A DNA stretch of 64,000 nt from Acidobacteriota bacterium (lineage in GTDB: Bacteria; Acidobacteriota; Terriglobia; Acidiferrales; UBA7541). The DNA lies in the NCBI GenBank assembly GCA_003154775.1, contig PMES01000026.1, forward strand, positions 1 through 64,000, in the 5' to 3' direction. Under the pieces are notes generated by a model. It had not been told where the DNA came from and did not search any database. It saw only the letters and a program-made list of their open reading frames with translations. The position numbers and the translations under genes were made by a program. Within the stretch, counting starts at the first letter, position 1; every line of letters starts with the position of its first letter. Shown one piece after another: positions 18,362 through 25,235 of this stretch.

Positions 18362-19213
18362 ATGTTTCAGCCCGATCTCCTCAAAGGCCGCGCCATCTTC
18401 TTGACCGGCGGCGGCACCGGCCTCGGCCGCTCCATGGCCCTGCACTTCGCCAAGCTCGGGGCCCGACTCTTCCTCATCGGGCGCCGCGAGGAGCCTCTCA
18501 AGAAAACCTGCGAAGAGATTCACCGCGATGGCGGCGCGGCCGCTTACACCACGTGCGACGTCCGGGAATACGACGCCGTTGAAACCGCTATGACCACCGC
18601 AGAGAATCACTGGGGCGAAATCGATACACTGGTGAACAACGCCGCCGGAAACTTCATGGCCCGCACGGAAAAGTTGTCGCCGAATGCCTTTCAAGCGGTT
18701 GTCGGCATCGTCCTCAACGGCACTTTTCATTGCACCCAGGCCTTCGCCAGACGGCGTATCGCGAAAAAACTCGGCGGCAATGTCCTGAACATTTCCACGA
18801 CCTACGCCGCAGCAAATTGCGGCTCGGGTTACGTTGTGCCTTCCGCCTGCGCCAAGGCCGGCGTCTTGGCGATGACCAGTTCTCTCGCGGTGGAATGGGC
18901 AAAATATCACATCCGCGTGAACGCTATCGCGCCCGGACCGTTTCCCACCGAAGGTGCGTGGTCGCGGCTGATTCCTTCGCAGCAGTTTGAAGAGTATGCC
19001 CTCAACAAGCATCCGATGAAGCGCTTCGGCAAACACGACGAACTCACTAATCTCGCGGTCTTCCTTATCAGCGACATGGCCGAATATATCAATGGCGAAT
19101 GCGTGGTGATTGACGGCGGGCAGTGGCTGCGCGGTGCCGGCGAATTCAACGATCTGGCAATGATTCCCGATGCGGCCTGGGAGCAACTCGAAGCCGCACG
19201 CCCCAAGAAATAG
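18362..19213 (+). CDS. Short-chain dehydrogenase, 2,4-dienoyl-CoA reductase type
   Basis: The 283-residue protein has the NADP-binding TGGGTGLG (residues 15-22), LVNNAAGNF and a DECR-like active region NISTTYAAANCGSGYVVPSACAKAG, in which the Tyr of classical YxxxK is replaced by Ser before the conserved Lys, as in mitochondrial 2,4-dienoyl-CoA reductase. The late APGPFPTEGAWSRL and C-terminal GEFNDL also match that family. It would reduce 2,4-dienoyl-CoA during breakdown of polyunsaturated fatty acids. The ATG at 18362 begins MFQPDLLKG. A TGATACAAT -10-like box lies about 30 bp upstream. No beta-oxidation genes are adjacent. Confidence 0.85.
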   Translation: MFQPDLLKGRAIFLTGGGTGLGRSMALHFAKLGARLFLIGRREEPLKKTCEEIHRDGGAAAYTTCDVREYDAVETAMTTAENHWGEIDTLVNNAAGNFMARTEKLSPNAFQAVVGIVLNGTFHCTQAFARRRIAKKLGGNVLNISTTYAAANCGSGYVVPSACAKAGVLAMTSSLAVEWAKYHIRVNAIAPGPFPTEGAWSRLIPSQQFEEYALNKHPMKRFGKHDELTNLAVFLISDMAEYINGECVVIDGGQWLRGAGEFNDLAMIPDAAWEQLEAARPKK

Positions 19214-19285
19214 CCCCAAGAAATAGCACCGCGCCGTAAGGATCGCATGCCTTCTGTACTGCGTTGACCGTGACGGGCGTATAGC

Positions 19286-19355
19286 CGTCATACGATTGTA
19301 TGACGCCTTTATAATCGATAGATATATTGACATACGATTCTGTGGTCGATAAACT
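19286..19355 (+). promoter_or_regulatory. vapBC promoter with palindromic operator and repeated half-site
   Basis: CGTCATAC-GATT-GTATGACG at 19286-19305 is a perfect inverted repeat next to TATAAT at 19310-19315. The half-site CATACGATT recurs 42 bp later (19331-19339), overlapping a perfect TTGACA at 19327-19332 that has a 17-bp spacer to TAAACT at 19350. Forty-two base pairs is about four helical turns, so AbrB-type antitoxin dimers could bind both on one face. Two promoters are thus plausible. Confidence 0.65.
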
Positions 19356-19372
19356 AAGCCTAGGAGTTTGCT

Positions 19373-19585
19373 ATGGATACGGTGAGAGTTTCCCCCAAAT
19401 TTCAGGTCGTTATACCCAAAAAGGTACGCGAGGCTCTGGAACTAAAGCCCGGCGAGGAATTGCACATCTACATCCTGGACCGCACTATCCGCCTCAGCCG
19501 TCCCCGCTCCATCAAGGAACTTCGCGGCATCGCCAAGGGCATGCAGTGGAAGGATGACTATCGTGACCGCAACGACCGCTTCTAA
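19373..19585 (+). CDS. vapB: AbrB/MazE-like antitoxin (VapB type)
   Basis: The 70-residue protein is a SpoVT-AbrB swapped-hairpin domain: VSPKFQVVIPKKVREALELKPGEEL in the first 30 residues, then a toxin-binding tail. It would bind the toxin and its own promoter. A TAGGAG lies 6 bases before the ATG. The reading frame overlaps the toxin start by 32 bp, typical of co-translated toxin-antitoxin pairs. Confidence 0.9.
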   Translation: MDTVRVSPKFQVVIPKKVREALELKPGEELHIYILDRTIRLSRPRSIKELRGIAKGMQWKDDYRDRNDRF

Positions 19586-19961
19586 ATTCGTGGTCGTGGA
19601 TTCTTCGGGCTGGCTCGAGTACTTGACTGAGGACACCAAGGCGGATCTATTCGCTCCATACCTAAAATCTCCAGAGAGTCTACTTCTCCCGACAATCGTT
19701 GTTTATGAAGTCTACAAAACGCTCCTCGCGAAAAAGGGGAGTACTTTGGCAGAATTTTTCGCAGTTCATGCGTACGGTTTCAGGGACCGTCTCATCTCGT
19801 TGGATGCAAGTCTCTCCTTCCTGGCAGCACGCTTAAGTCTCGAGAAGGGTTTACACATGGCCGATGCCATCATTTACGCTACGGCGCAGGCACACGGAGC
19901 GCAACTCATCACTTCCGATACGCATTTCGACATTAATTTGCCCGGCGTCACGTTGGTCTAG
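19554..19961 (+). CDS. vapC: PIN-domain ribonuclease toxin (VapC type)
   Basis: The 135-residue protein keeps the four acidic residues of PIN nucleases: Asp16 (VVVDSSGW), Glu52 (VYEVYK), Asp104 (HMADAIIYATA) and Asp122 (TSDTHF). It should cleave RNA in a magnesium-dependent way when free of VapB; the target RNA is unknown. The ATG lies within the antitoxin gene. The AbrB-type antitoxin next to a PIN toxin defines the common VapBC class. Confidence 0.92.
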   Translation: MTIVTATTASKFVVVDSSGWLEYLTEDTKADLFAPYLKSPESLLLPTIVVYEVYKTLLAKKGSTLAEFFAVHAYGFRDRLISLDASLSFLAARLSLEKGLHMADAIIYATAQAHGAQLITSDTHFDINLPGVTLV

Positions 19962-20054
19962 TTCCTGGCGCAGCGGCTTGACCCTGCCCGCACCCGCCGA
20001 TACTCTAGTTAATTACATACTGGGCAGATTTTCTGCAGGTTAGGAAGACTCACC

Positions 20055-22064
20055 ATGGAACAGATCCACGTAACGCTTCCCGATGGCAGCGTCAAAGACG
20101 TTCCCAGGGGCACCACGCCCATCGACATCGCCAAGTCCATCTCGCCGCGGCTTGCGGACGCCGCGCTCGTGGCCAAGGTGTCTGCAACGGGCGGAAACGG
20201 CGCAAAGGAAAAGACCGGCATTTTCTCCAACTCCGTGGATCCCGCGGAAGACGGCAGCCTGCTCTTCGATCTGCGCCGTCCGCTCGAGCAGGACGTCAAG
20301 CTGCAGATTCTCACCGAAAAAGATCCCGACGCGCTGTACGTCTTCCGGCATTCCGCGGCGCACCTGTTGGCCGCCGCGGTGATGGATCTCTACCCTAACG
20401 TGAAGCTGGGCATTGGACCGCCGGTCGATAACGGCTTTTTCTACGAATTCCTGCGCGAGCAGCCCTTCACTCCGGAAGACCTCGAAAAAATCGAAAAGAA
20501 GATGCGCGAATTGGCCGCCCAGGATCTGCAAAACGAGCGCAAGCTCCTGCCGAAGGCCGAAGCCCTGAAGCTCTATCAGGATTCCAAGCAGCTCTTCAAG
20601 TGCGAGTTGATCGAAGAAAAGGCCGATGAGCCGATGGTTTCCTTCTACACTACCGGCAAATTCATCGATTTCTGCCGCGGACCGCATATCCCTTCCACCA
20701 AGCGGATTCAGGCTTTCAAGCTGATGAGCGTTGCGGGGGCCTACTGGAAAGGCCAGGAAGGGAATCCGCAGTTGCAGCGCATCTACGCAGCGGCGTTCTA
20801 CTCGCAGAAGGAGCTGGACGAATATCTGCACCGGCTCGAAGAAGCCAAGCGCCGCGATCACCGCAAACTCGGCACGGAGCTCGAGCTCTTCAGCATTCAG
20901 GAAGAAGCCGGGCCCGGCCTGATTTTTTGGCATCCCAAGGGCGGACTGATTCGCACGCTCATGGAAAACTGGCTGCGCGAGGAGTTGCTCAAGCGCGGCT
21001 ACGATCTCGTATTCACCCCGCACATTATGCGCTTCGACCTGTGGAAGACCTCCGGCCACGCCAATTTCTACAAGGACAGCATGTTCGGCCTGGTGGAGGT
21101 CGAGAAGACCGATTACCAGTTGAAGCCCATGAATTGCCCCGGCCACATCCTGATCTACAAATCGAAGCTGCGCAGCTATCGCGATTTGCCCGTGCGCCTG
21201 GCGGAACTCGGCACCGTTTATCGCTACGAGCGCAGTGGCGTTCTGCATGGCCTGCTCCGCGTGCGCGGCTTCACCCAGGACGATGCGCACATCTTCTGCA
21301 CGCCGCAGCAGATCGAAGCCGAAGTGGAAGCTTGCGTGGACTTCGCGTTTGCGGTGATGAAGAATTTTGGCTTCGACAAGTTCGAGGTGGAACTCTCCGA
21401 CTGGGATCCCAAGCATCCGGAGAGTTACGCCGGCAAGCCCGAAGACTGGCAGCGCGCCACCAGCGCCCTGGCCAGCACGATGTCCCGGATGAAGATTCCC
21501 TACAAGCTTATGGAAGGGGAAGCGGCGTTTTACGGACCTAAAATCGACGTGAAGTTGATTGACGCCATCGGGCGTTCCTGGCAGCTCACCACCGTGCAGT
21601 TCGATTTCAACCTGCCCGCGCGCTTCGGCCTCGAATACGTCGGCGAAGACGGCGCGCGCCACCAGCCGCTAATGGTGCACCGCGCCCTGCTCGGCTCGGT
21701 CGAGCGCTTCTTCGGCATCCTCATCGAACATTACGCCGGCGCCTTCCCCCTGTGGCTCGCTCCCGTTCAGGTGCAGATCTGCCCCGTCAGCGAAAAGGTG
21801 CAGGACTACGCCAAACATATTCACGAAACGCTGAAAAATCACGGCATCCGCGTGCATCTTGACGACCGCAACGAAAAGCTGCCCGCGAAGATCCGCGATG
21901 CGCAGCTCCAGAAAATTCCTTACATGCTGGTCGTCGGCCCCAGGGAAGCCGAAGCCGGCACCGTCAGCGTCCGCCACCGCAGCAAGGGCGACCTCGGCCC
22001 GCGGCTCATCGCCGACCTCGTCGCCGCCTTGCAGCAGGAAATCGAGAAAAGAACCATCCAGTAG
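20055..22064 (+). CDS. thrS: Threonyl-tRNA synthetase
   Basis: The 669-residue protein has an N-terminal TGS domain (IHVTLPDGSVKDVPRGTT), the editing domain with HSAAHLLAAAV, then the class II core with motif 2 (VYRYERSGVLHGLLRVRGFTQDD) and motif 3 (VHRALLGSVERF), zinc ligand region KPMNCPGH, and the anticodon-binding domain. It charges tRNA-Thr. A slightly long editing linker (SATGGNGAKEKTG) is seen near residue 50. It starts the thrS-infC-rpmI-rplT-pheST block, the classic order around infC. Confidence 0.99.
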   Translation: MEQIHVTLPDGSVKDVPRGTTPIDIAKSISPRLADAALVAKVSATGGNGAKEKTGIFSNSVDPAEDGSLLFDLRRPLEQDVKLQILTEKDPDALYVFRHSAAHLLAAAVMDLYPNVKLGIGPPVDNGFFYEFLREQPFTPEDLEKIEKKMRELAAQDLQNERKLLPKAEALKLYQDSKQLFKCELIEEKADEPMVSFYTTGKFIDFCRGPHIPSTKRIQAFKLMSVAGAYWKGQEGNPQLQRIYAAAFYSQKELDEYLHRLEEAKRRDHRKLGTELELFSIQEEAGPGLIFWHPKGGLIRTLMENWLREELLKRGYDLVFTPHIMRFDLWKTSGHANFYKDSMFGLVEVEKTDYQLKPMNCPGHILIYKSKLRSYRDLPVRLAELGTVYRYERSGVLHGLLRVRGFTQDDAHIFCTPQQIEAEVEACVDFAFAVMKNFGFDKFEVELSDWDPKHPESYAGKPEDWQRATSALASTMSRMKIPYKLMEGEAAFYGPKIDVKLIDAIGRSWQLTTVQFDFNLPARFGLEYVGEDGARHQPLMVHRALLGSVERFFGILIEHYAGAFPLWLAPVQVQICPVSEKVQDYAKHIHETLKNHGIRVHLDDRNEKLPAKIRDAQLQKIPYMLVVGPREAEAGTVSVRHRSKGDLGPRLIADLVAALQQEIEKRTIQ

Positions 22065-22183
22065 CCGACAGCGGCGAGCCTGAGGGTATTCCGATCTTGT
22101 ACGCCTCGCTTAGCGTGATATACTGTACGCTCTGTCCCGAACTGGCTGAGGCCTCAGGGGATAGGGTGTCAAAACGGGGTGTG

Positions 22184-22212
22184 ACCCGGCTCGCCGGGTG
22201 CCTTTATTTTTC
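22184..22212 (+). terminator. Hairpin with T-rich tract between thrS and infC (terminator or attenuator)
   Basis: ACCCGG-ctcg-CCGGGT (22184-22199 including the adjoining C/G pair) is followed by TTTATTTTTC at 22203-22212 and then at once by the infC ribosome site. It could end thrS transcripts or regulate readthrough into infC. Confidence 0.7.
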
Positions 22213-22224
22213 CTAGGGGGATTT

Positions 22225-22803
22225 ATCGCTGAGCGGAATTTCCGGCAAGTGGATCGTATCCGCATCAATGAACGGATACGGGCGCGCGAAGTCCGGGTTA
22301 TTGATGAAGAAGGCGGCCAGCTTGGAGTAATGCAACCGTTCGAGGCCGTGCGCATGGCCCGCGAACGTGGATTGGACCTGGTGGAAATCTCGCCCACCGC
22401 CGATCCGCCGGTCTGCAAGATCACGGACTACGGCAAGTTTCTCTATCAACAGAGCAAGAAGGCCCACGAGCAGCGCAAGAGCAGCCGCGGCTCGCAGTTG
22501 AAGGAAGTGAAGTTTCGTCCGGCAACCGCGGAACACGATTATCAGGTTCGCAAGAATCAGATCATCCGCTTCCTCGGGGAAGGCCACAAAGTTCGCGCCA
22601 TGATTTTTCATCGTGGCCGTGAAATGGCGCACCAGGAAGTAGGACGCGCCAAGATGAACCGGCTCCTGGGCGAAATCGGCGAACACTGCCAGATCGAAAC
22701 GATGCCGCGCATGGAAGGAAACGTCCTGGTGGCGTTGCTGGCGCCGAAAAAAGGTGCGGGCGTGCCAACACGCAGCGCGACGCCAGCGCAGCAGAGCGCC
22801 TAG
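22225..22803 (+). CDS. infC: Translation initiation factor IF-3
   Basis: The 192-residue protein has the IF-3 N-domain (VDRIRINERIRAREVRVIDE, GLDLVEISPTADPPVCKITDYGKF) and C-domain (MIFHRGREMAHQEVGRAKM). It binds the 30S subunit and checks start codons. No ATG precedes the conserved region. The AGGGGG at 22215-22220 lies 4 bases before an in-frame ATC at 22225 (giving M-AERNFRQV). IF-3 genes often use AUU or AUC starts so that IF-3 represses its own synthesis. A GTG at 22198 lies inside the upstream hairpin and a GTG at 22249 has no ribosome site, so ATC is chosen; that choice is moderately sure. Confidence 0.95.
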   Translation: MAERNFRQVDRIRINERIRAREVRVIDEEGGQLGVMQPFEAVRMARERGLDLVEISPTADPPVCKITDYGKFLYQQSKKAHEQRKSSRGSQLKEVKFRPATAEHDYQVRKNQIIRFLGEGHKVRAMIFHRGREMAHQEVGRAKMNRLLGEIGEHCQIETMPRMEGNVLVALLAPKKGAGVPTRSATPAQQSA

Positions 22804-22913
22804 CGGTATCAAACGGATCGTTTGTTTTCGCCGGAAGCACTTCGGCTGGAAATTTCAGATGCAGGAGCCAAGTATGTGCGGCCCGCATCGACGCACGGAG
22901 AGGATTCAAAGCA

Positions 22914-23138
22914 ATGCCACGCAATTCGCTGAAGCCCAAGAAAAAATTAAAGACGCATCGCGGCGCGCACAAGCGCTTCAAAATCACCGCGAACGGCAAG
23001 ATCCTGCGCATGCACTCCGGCAAGCGTCACCTGCTTGGCACCAAGGCGGCCAAGCGCATGCGCAAGCTGAAGAAACTCACGAAGGTGGATAAGACCGACG
23101 TGGCCGCCGTGCGGCAGATGCTGCCCTACGGGGCGTAA
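22914..23138 (+). CDS. rpmI: 50S ribosomal protein L35
   Basis: The 74-residue basic protein begins MPRNSLKPKKKLKTHRGAHK, with KRFKITANGKILRMHSGKRH, the L35 signature. It follows infC by 110 bp. The C-terminus (VDKTDVAAVRQMLPYG) is normal for the family. Together with infC and rplT it forms the usual IF-3 operon, but the gap to rplT is unusually long. Confidence 0.98.
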   Translation: MPRNSLKPKKKLKTHRGAHKRFKITANGKILRMHSGKRHLLGTKAAKRMRKLKKLTKVDKTDVAAVRQMLPYGA

Positions 23139-23162
23139 GGCGCGCCGCGGCGCAAAGGTTTT

Positions 23163-23238
23163 TGTAGTGGCCAGTCTCGCCTCGCGGGACTGGCGCTTTC
23201 CGAGGGAAAGCCTGCTGATCTGCAAATCAGCCACTACA
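23163..23238. repeat. Multi-hairpin element inserted between rpmI and rplT
   Basis: The element is bounded by TGTAGTGGC (23163-23171) and its exact reverse complement GCCACTACA (23230-23238). Three inner hairpins are visible: CCAGTC...GACTGG, CTTTC-cgag-GGAAAG and CTGAT-ctgcaa-ATCAG. Further palindromes fill the rest of the 337-bp gap, including GATCCCGC-aac-GCGGGATC near 23311 and a GGTCTT-CAAGACC pair. The whole gap 23139-23475 has no credible gene. Confidence 0.75.
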
Positions 23239-23475
23239 CTCGAAATTGCGGAGCGAACGTTCCGCAACAACGTGCCAGGCAGCGCTACACGGGTGCCTGC
23301 CGGCCGTTAGATCCCGCAACGCGGGATCGTAGCGTTGGTCTTCAAGACCGGCGCTGATCGTTGCCGGGTTCGCCCGGCCAACGAATCCCACTGGAAACAA
23401 ACCCGTTGCGTGAAGCGCCTCGCGGCGTTTCGCCGCAACCTGTTTTGCTTCCCCGAAAGATGAAGGAGAAAACCC

Positions 23476-23853
23476 ATGCCACGCGTAAAACGCGGCACAA
23501 AGCGCCGGGCTCGGCGTAAGAAGTATCTCAGGAGGACCAAGGGCTTCTTCCTGACCAAGAGCAAGCTCTACCAGTCCGCACAGGAAGCGGCCAATCGCGC
23601 CGATCGTTATGCCAAGCGCGACCGCCGCGTGAAAAAGCGGCAGTATCGCCGGTTGTGGATTCAGCGCGTCGGCGCGGCTGCCCGCCTGAATGGCATCACC
23701 TACGGCCAGCTCATCCACGGACTGAAAGCCGCGGGCGTGACTCTGGACCGCAAGGTGCTGGCAGACATCGCCGTAAAGGACGCCGCCGGATTCACACAGC
23801 TTGTGGAAAAGGCCAAGGCCTTCGCGCCCAAGCCCGCTGCCAAGAAGGCGTAG
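23476..23853 (+). CDS. rplT: 50S ribosomal protein L20
   Basis: The 125-residue protein starts [19 protein letters not shown], followed by [20 protein letters not shown] and the globular domain [21 protein letters not shown]20 binds 23S rRNA early in assembly and in many bacteria represses the infC-rpmI-rplT operon. The C-terminal KPAAKK extension is short. An AAGGAGA ribosome site lies 9 bases before the ATG. A GGGGCGCAGC palindrome follows the stop. Confidence 0.98.
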   Translation: MPRVKRGTKRRARRKKYLRRTKGFFLTKSKLYQSAQEAANRADRYAKRDRRVKKRQYRRLWIQRVGAAARLNGITYGQLIHGLKAAGVTLDRKVLADIAVKDAAGFTQLVEKAKAFAPKPAAKKA

Positions 23854-23873
23854 CAGGGCGCCCGTCATTTGTG

Positions 23874-23895
23874 GGGGCGCAGCACGCTGCGCCCC
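23874..23895. repeat. Palindrome GGGGCGCAGC-AC-GCTGCGCCCC after rplT
   Basis: A perfect 10-bp inverted repeat 20 bp after the rplT stop. The same arms recur at 61114-61138 beside rhaM. There is no T-run. It may protect the transcript 3' end or be a REP-like element. Confidence 0.7.
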
Positions 23896-23998
23896 ATCTA
23901 GGCAAGATGCAAACGACAGGGCGAATTGTTATTGTTTTGTATTCTTCCCACAGGGGCGCGCTCAAACGTGCCCCTACGGTGTAATCTAGCTGGCAACT

Positions 23999-25129
23999 AT
24001 GCCAACCGTGAACAATCCGACAGAGAAAACACTGGCTGAACTCGGCGCCGCCTCACGCGAGGAAGTAGCACGGCTATTCGCGGAAGTGCGCACGCGCTTT
24101 GACTCTCAAATCGCCAGGCCACAAGACGCCCATGGGTGGACCATCTTGCGGGTATTATGGCTCGGCCGAAAAGGCGTCGTTACTCAAATCACCGAGAACT
24201 GGCTAAAGCCTGCCCCTCTCGAATTGAAGCGCGTTATCGGAGAATCTCTGAACAGCTTTAAAGAGCATGTTGAAGTTGTCCTGGCGGACGCCCTGGCCGC
24301 AAGTGAAGCGGGCGCGGAAGCAGCGCTGAGCGCCAAAGACCGCGTCGATCTCTCGCTCCCTGGCGTAATCCGCCCCGTCGGCACGCATCACCTCATTCGC
24401 CAGGTCTTTCAGGAAATTGAGGACATTTTCTTTTCCATTGGATTTTCCGTCGTCGAAGGCCCGGAGATTGAAACGCCCTACTACAATTTCGAGGCGCTCA
24501 ACATTCCGGAATTTCACCCGGTGCGCGATGACATGGATACTTTCTACCTGGAACTCCCTAAGGGCGCGCCGGGTCCGCTGCTCCTGCGAACGCACACTTC
24601 GCCCGTGCAGATTCGCACCATGGAGAAGCGCCAGCCTCCCGTGCGCGTGATCGTGCCGGGCAAGGTCTATCGCCGCGATAATCCAGACGCCACCCACTCC
24701 TTCATGTTCCACCAGATCGAAGGGCTCGCTGTGGACTCGGACATCACCTTCTGCGATTTCACCGGCACCATCGACTATTTCGTGAAGCAATTCTTCGGCG
24801 AAAGCGTGAAGACGCGTTTCCGCCCCAGCTATTTTCCGTTCACCGAGCCTTCCGTGGAATTCGACGTTTCCTGCGTCTTCTGCGGCGGCAGCGGCACGGC
24901 CAATTCCGGCGGCACCTGCGGCAAGTGCAAGGGTTCGGGCTGGATCGAATTGTTTGGTGCGGGCATGGTGGATCCCGCTGTCTATGGCTTCGTGAACTAC
25001 GATCCCAAAAAAGTCAGCGGCTTCGCGTTTGGCATCGGCATCGACCGGCTGGCCATGCTCAAGTACGGCATTGATGATATTCAGGCATTCTTCCAGAACG
25101 ATGTGCGCTTCCTGCGCCAGTTCCCATGA
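23999..25129 (+). CDS. pheS: Phenylalanyl-tRNA synthetase alpha subunit
   Basis: The 376-residue protein has the N-terminal coiled coil, then class II core motifs: HHLIRQVFQEIEDIFFSIGFSVVEGPE, VYRRDNPDATHSFMFHQIEG, and motif 3 AFGIGIDRLAMLKYGI. A Cys-rich insert CVFCGGSG...CGKCKGSG (around residues 298-320) looks like a zinc ribbon before motif 3, longer than in Escherichia coli. It forms the alpha2beta2 enzyme with PheT encoded 106 bp downstream. The ATG at 23999 has only a weak ribosome site. Confidence 0.98.
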   Translation: MPTVNNPTEKTLAELGAASREEVARLFAEVRTRFDSQIARPQDAHGWTILRVLWLGRKGVVTQITENWLKPAPLELKRVIGESLNSFKEHVEVVLADALAASEAGAEAALSAKDRVDLSLPGVIRPVGTHHLIRQVFQEIEDIFFSIGFSVVEGPEIETPYYNFEALNIPEFHPVRDDMDTFYLELPKGAPGPLLLRTHTSPVQIRTMEKRQPPVRVIVPGKVYRRDNPDATHSFMFHQIEGLAVDSDITFCDFTGTIDYFVKQFFGESVKTRFRPSYFPFTEPSVEFDVSCVFCGGSGTANSGGTCGKCKGSGWIELFGAGMVDPAVYGFVNYDPKKVSGFAFGIGIDRLAMLKYGIDDIQAFFQNDVRFLRQFP

Positions 25130-25143
25130 GGACAGCAGCGACC

Positions 25144-25206
25144 ATGACATTTGCCGACGCCCATGAACGGAAAGTTTTTGCATGGATGTATTTTTTGCGC
25201 ACGTGA
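25144..25206 (+). CDS. Possible 20-residue aromatic-rich peptide between pheS and pheT
   Basis: ATG 25144 opens MTFADAHERKVFAWMYFLRT, with three Phe, one Tyr and one Trp in 20 codons, and GAGGAC lies 10 bases upstream. Peptides rich in Phe codons control pheST attenuation in enteric bacteria (pheM), but there they precede pheS. Here no terminator hairpin follows. Treat as a candidate only. Confidence 0.2.
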   Translation: MTFADAHERKVFAWMYFLRT

Positions 25207-25235
25207 ACTTCGGGCATTTGGACAGGAACTAGCGC

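Noticed and set aside
22198-22224. GTG start for infC at 22198
   Set aside because: It lies inside the right arm of the terminator-like hairpin and has no ribosome site; the following residues are not conserved.
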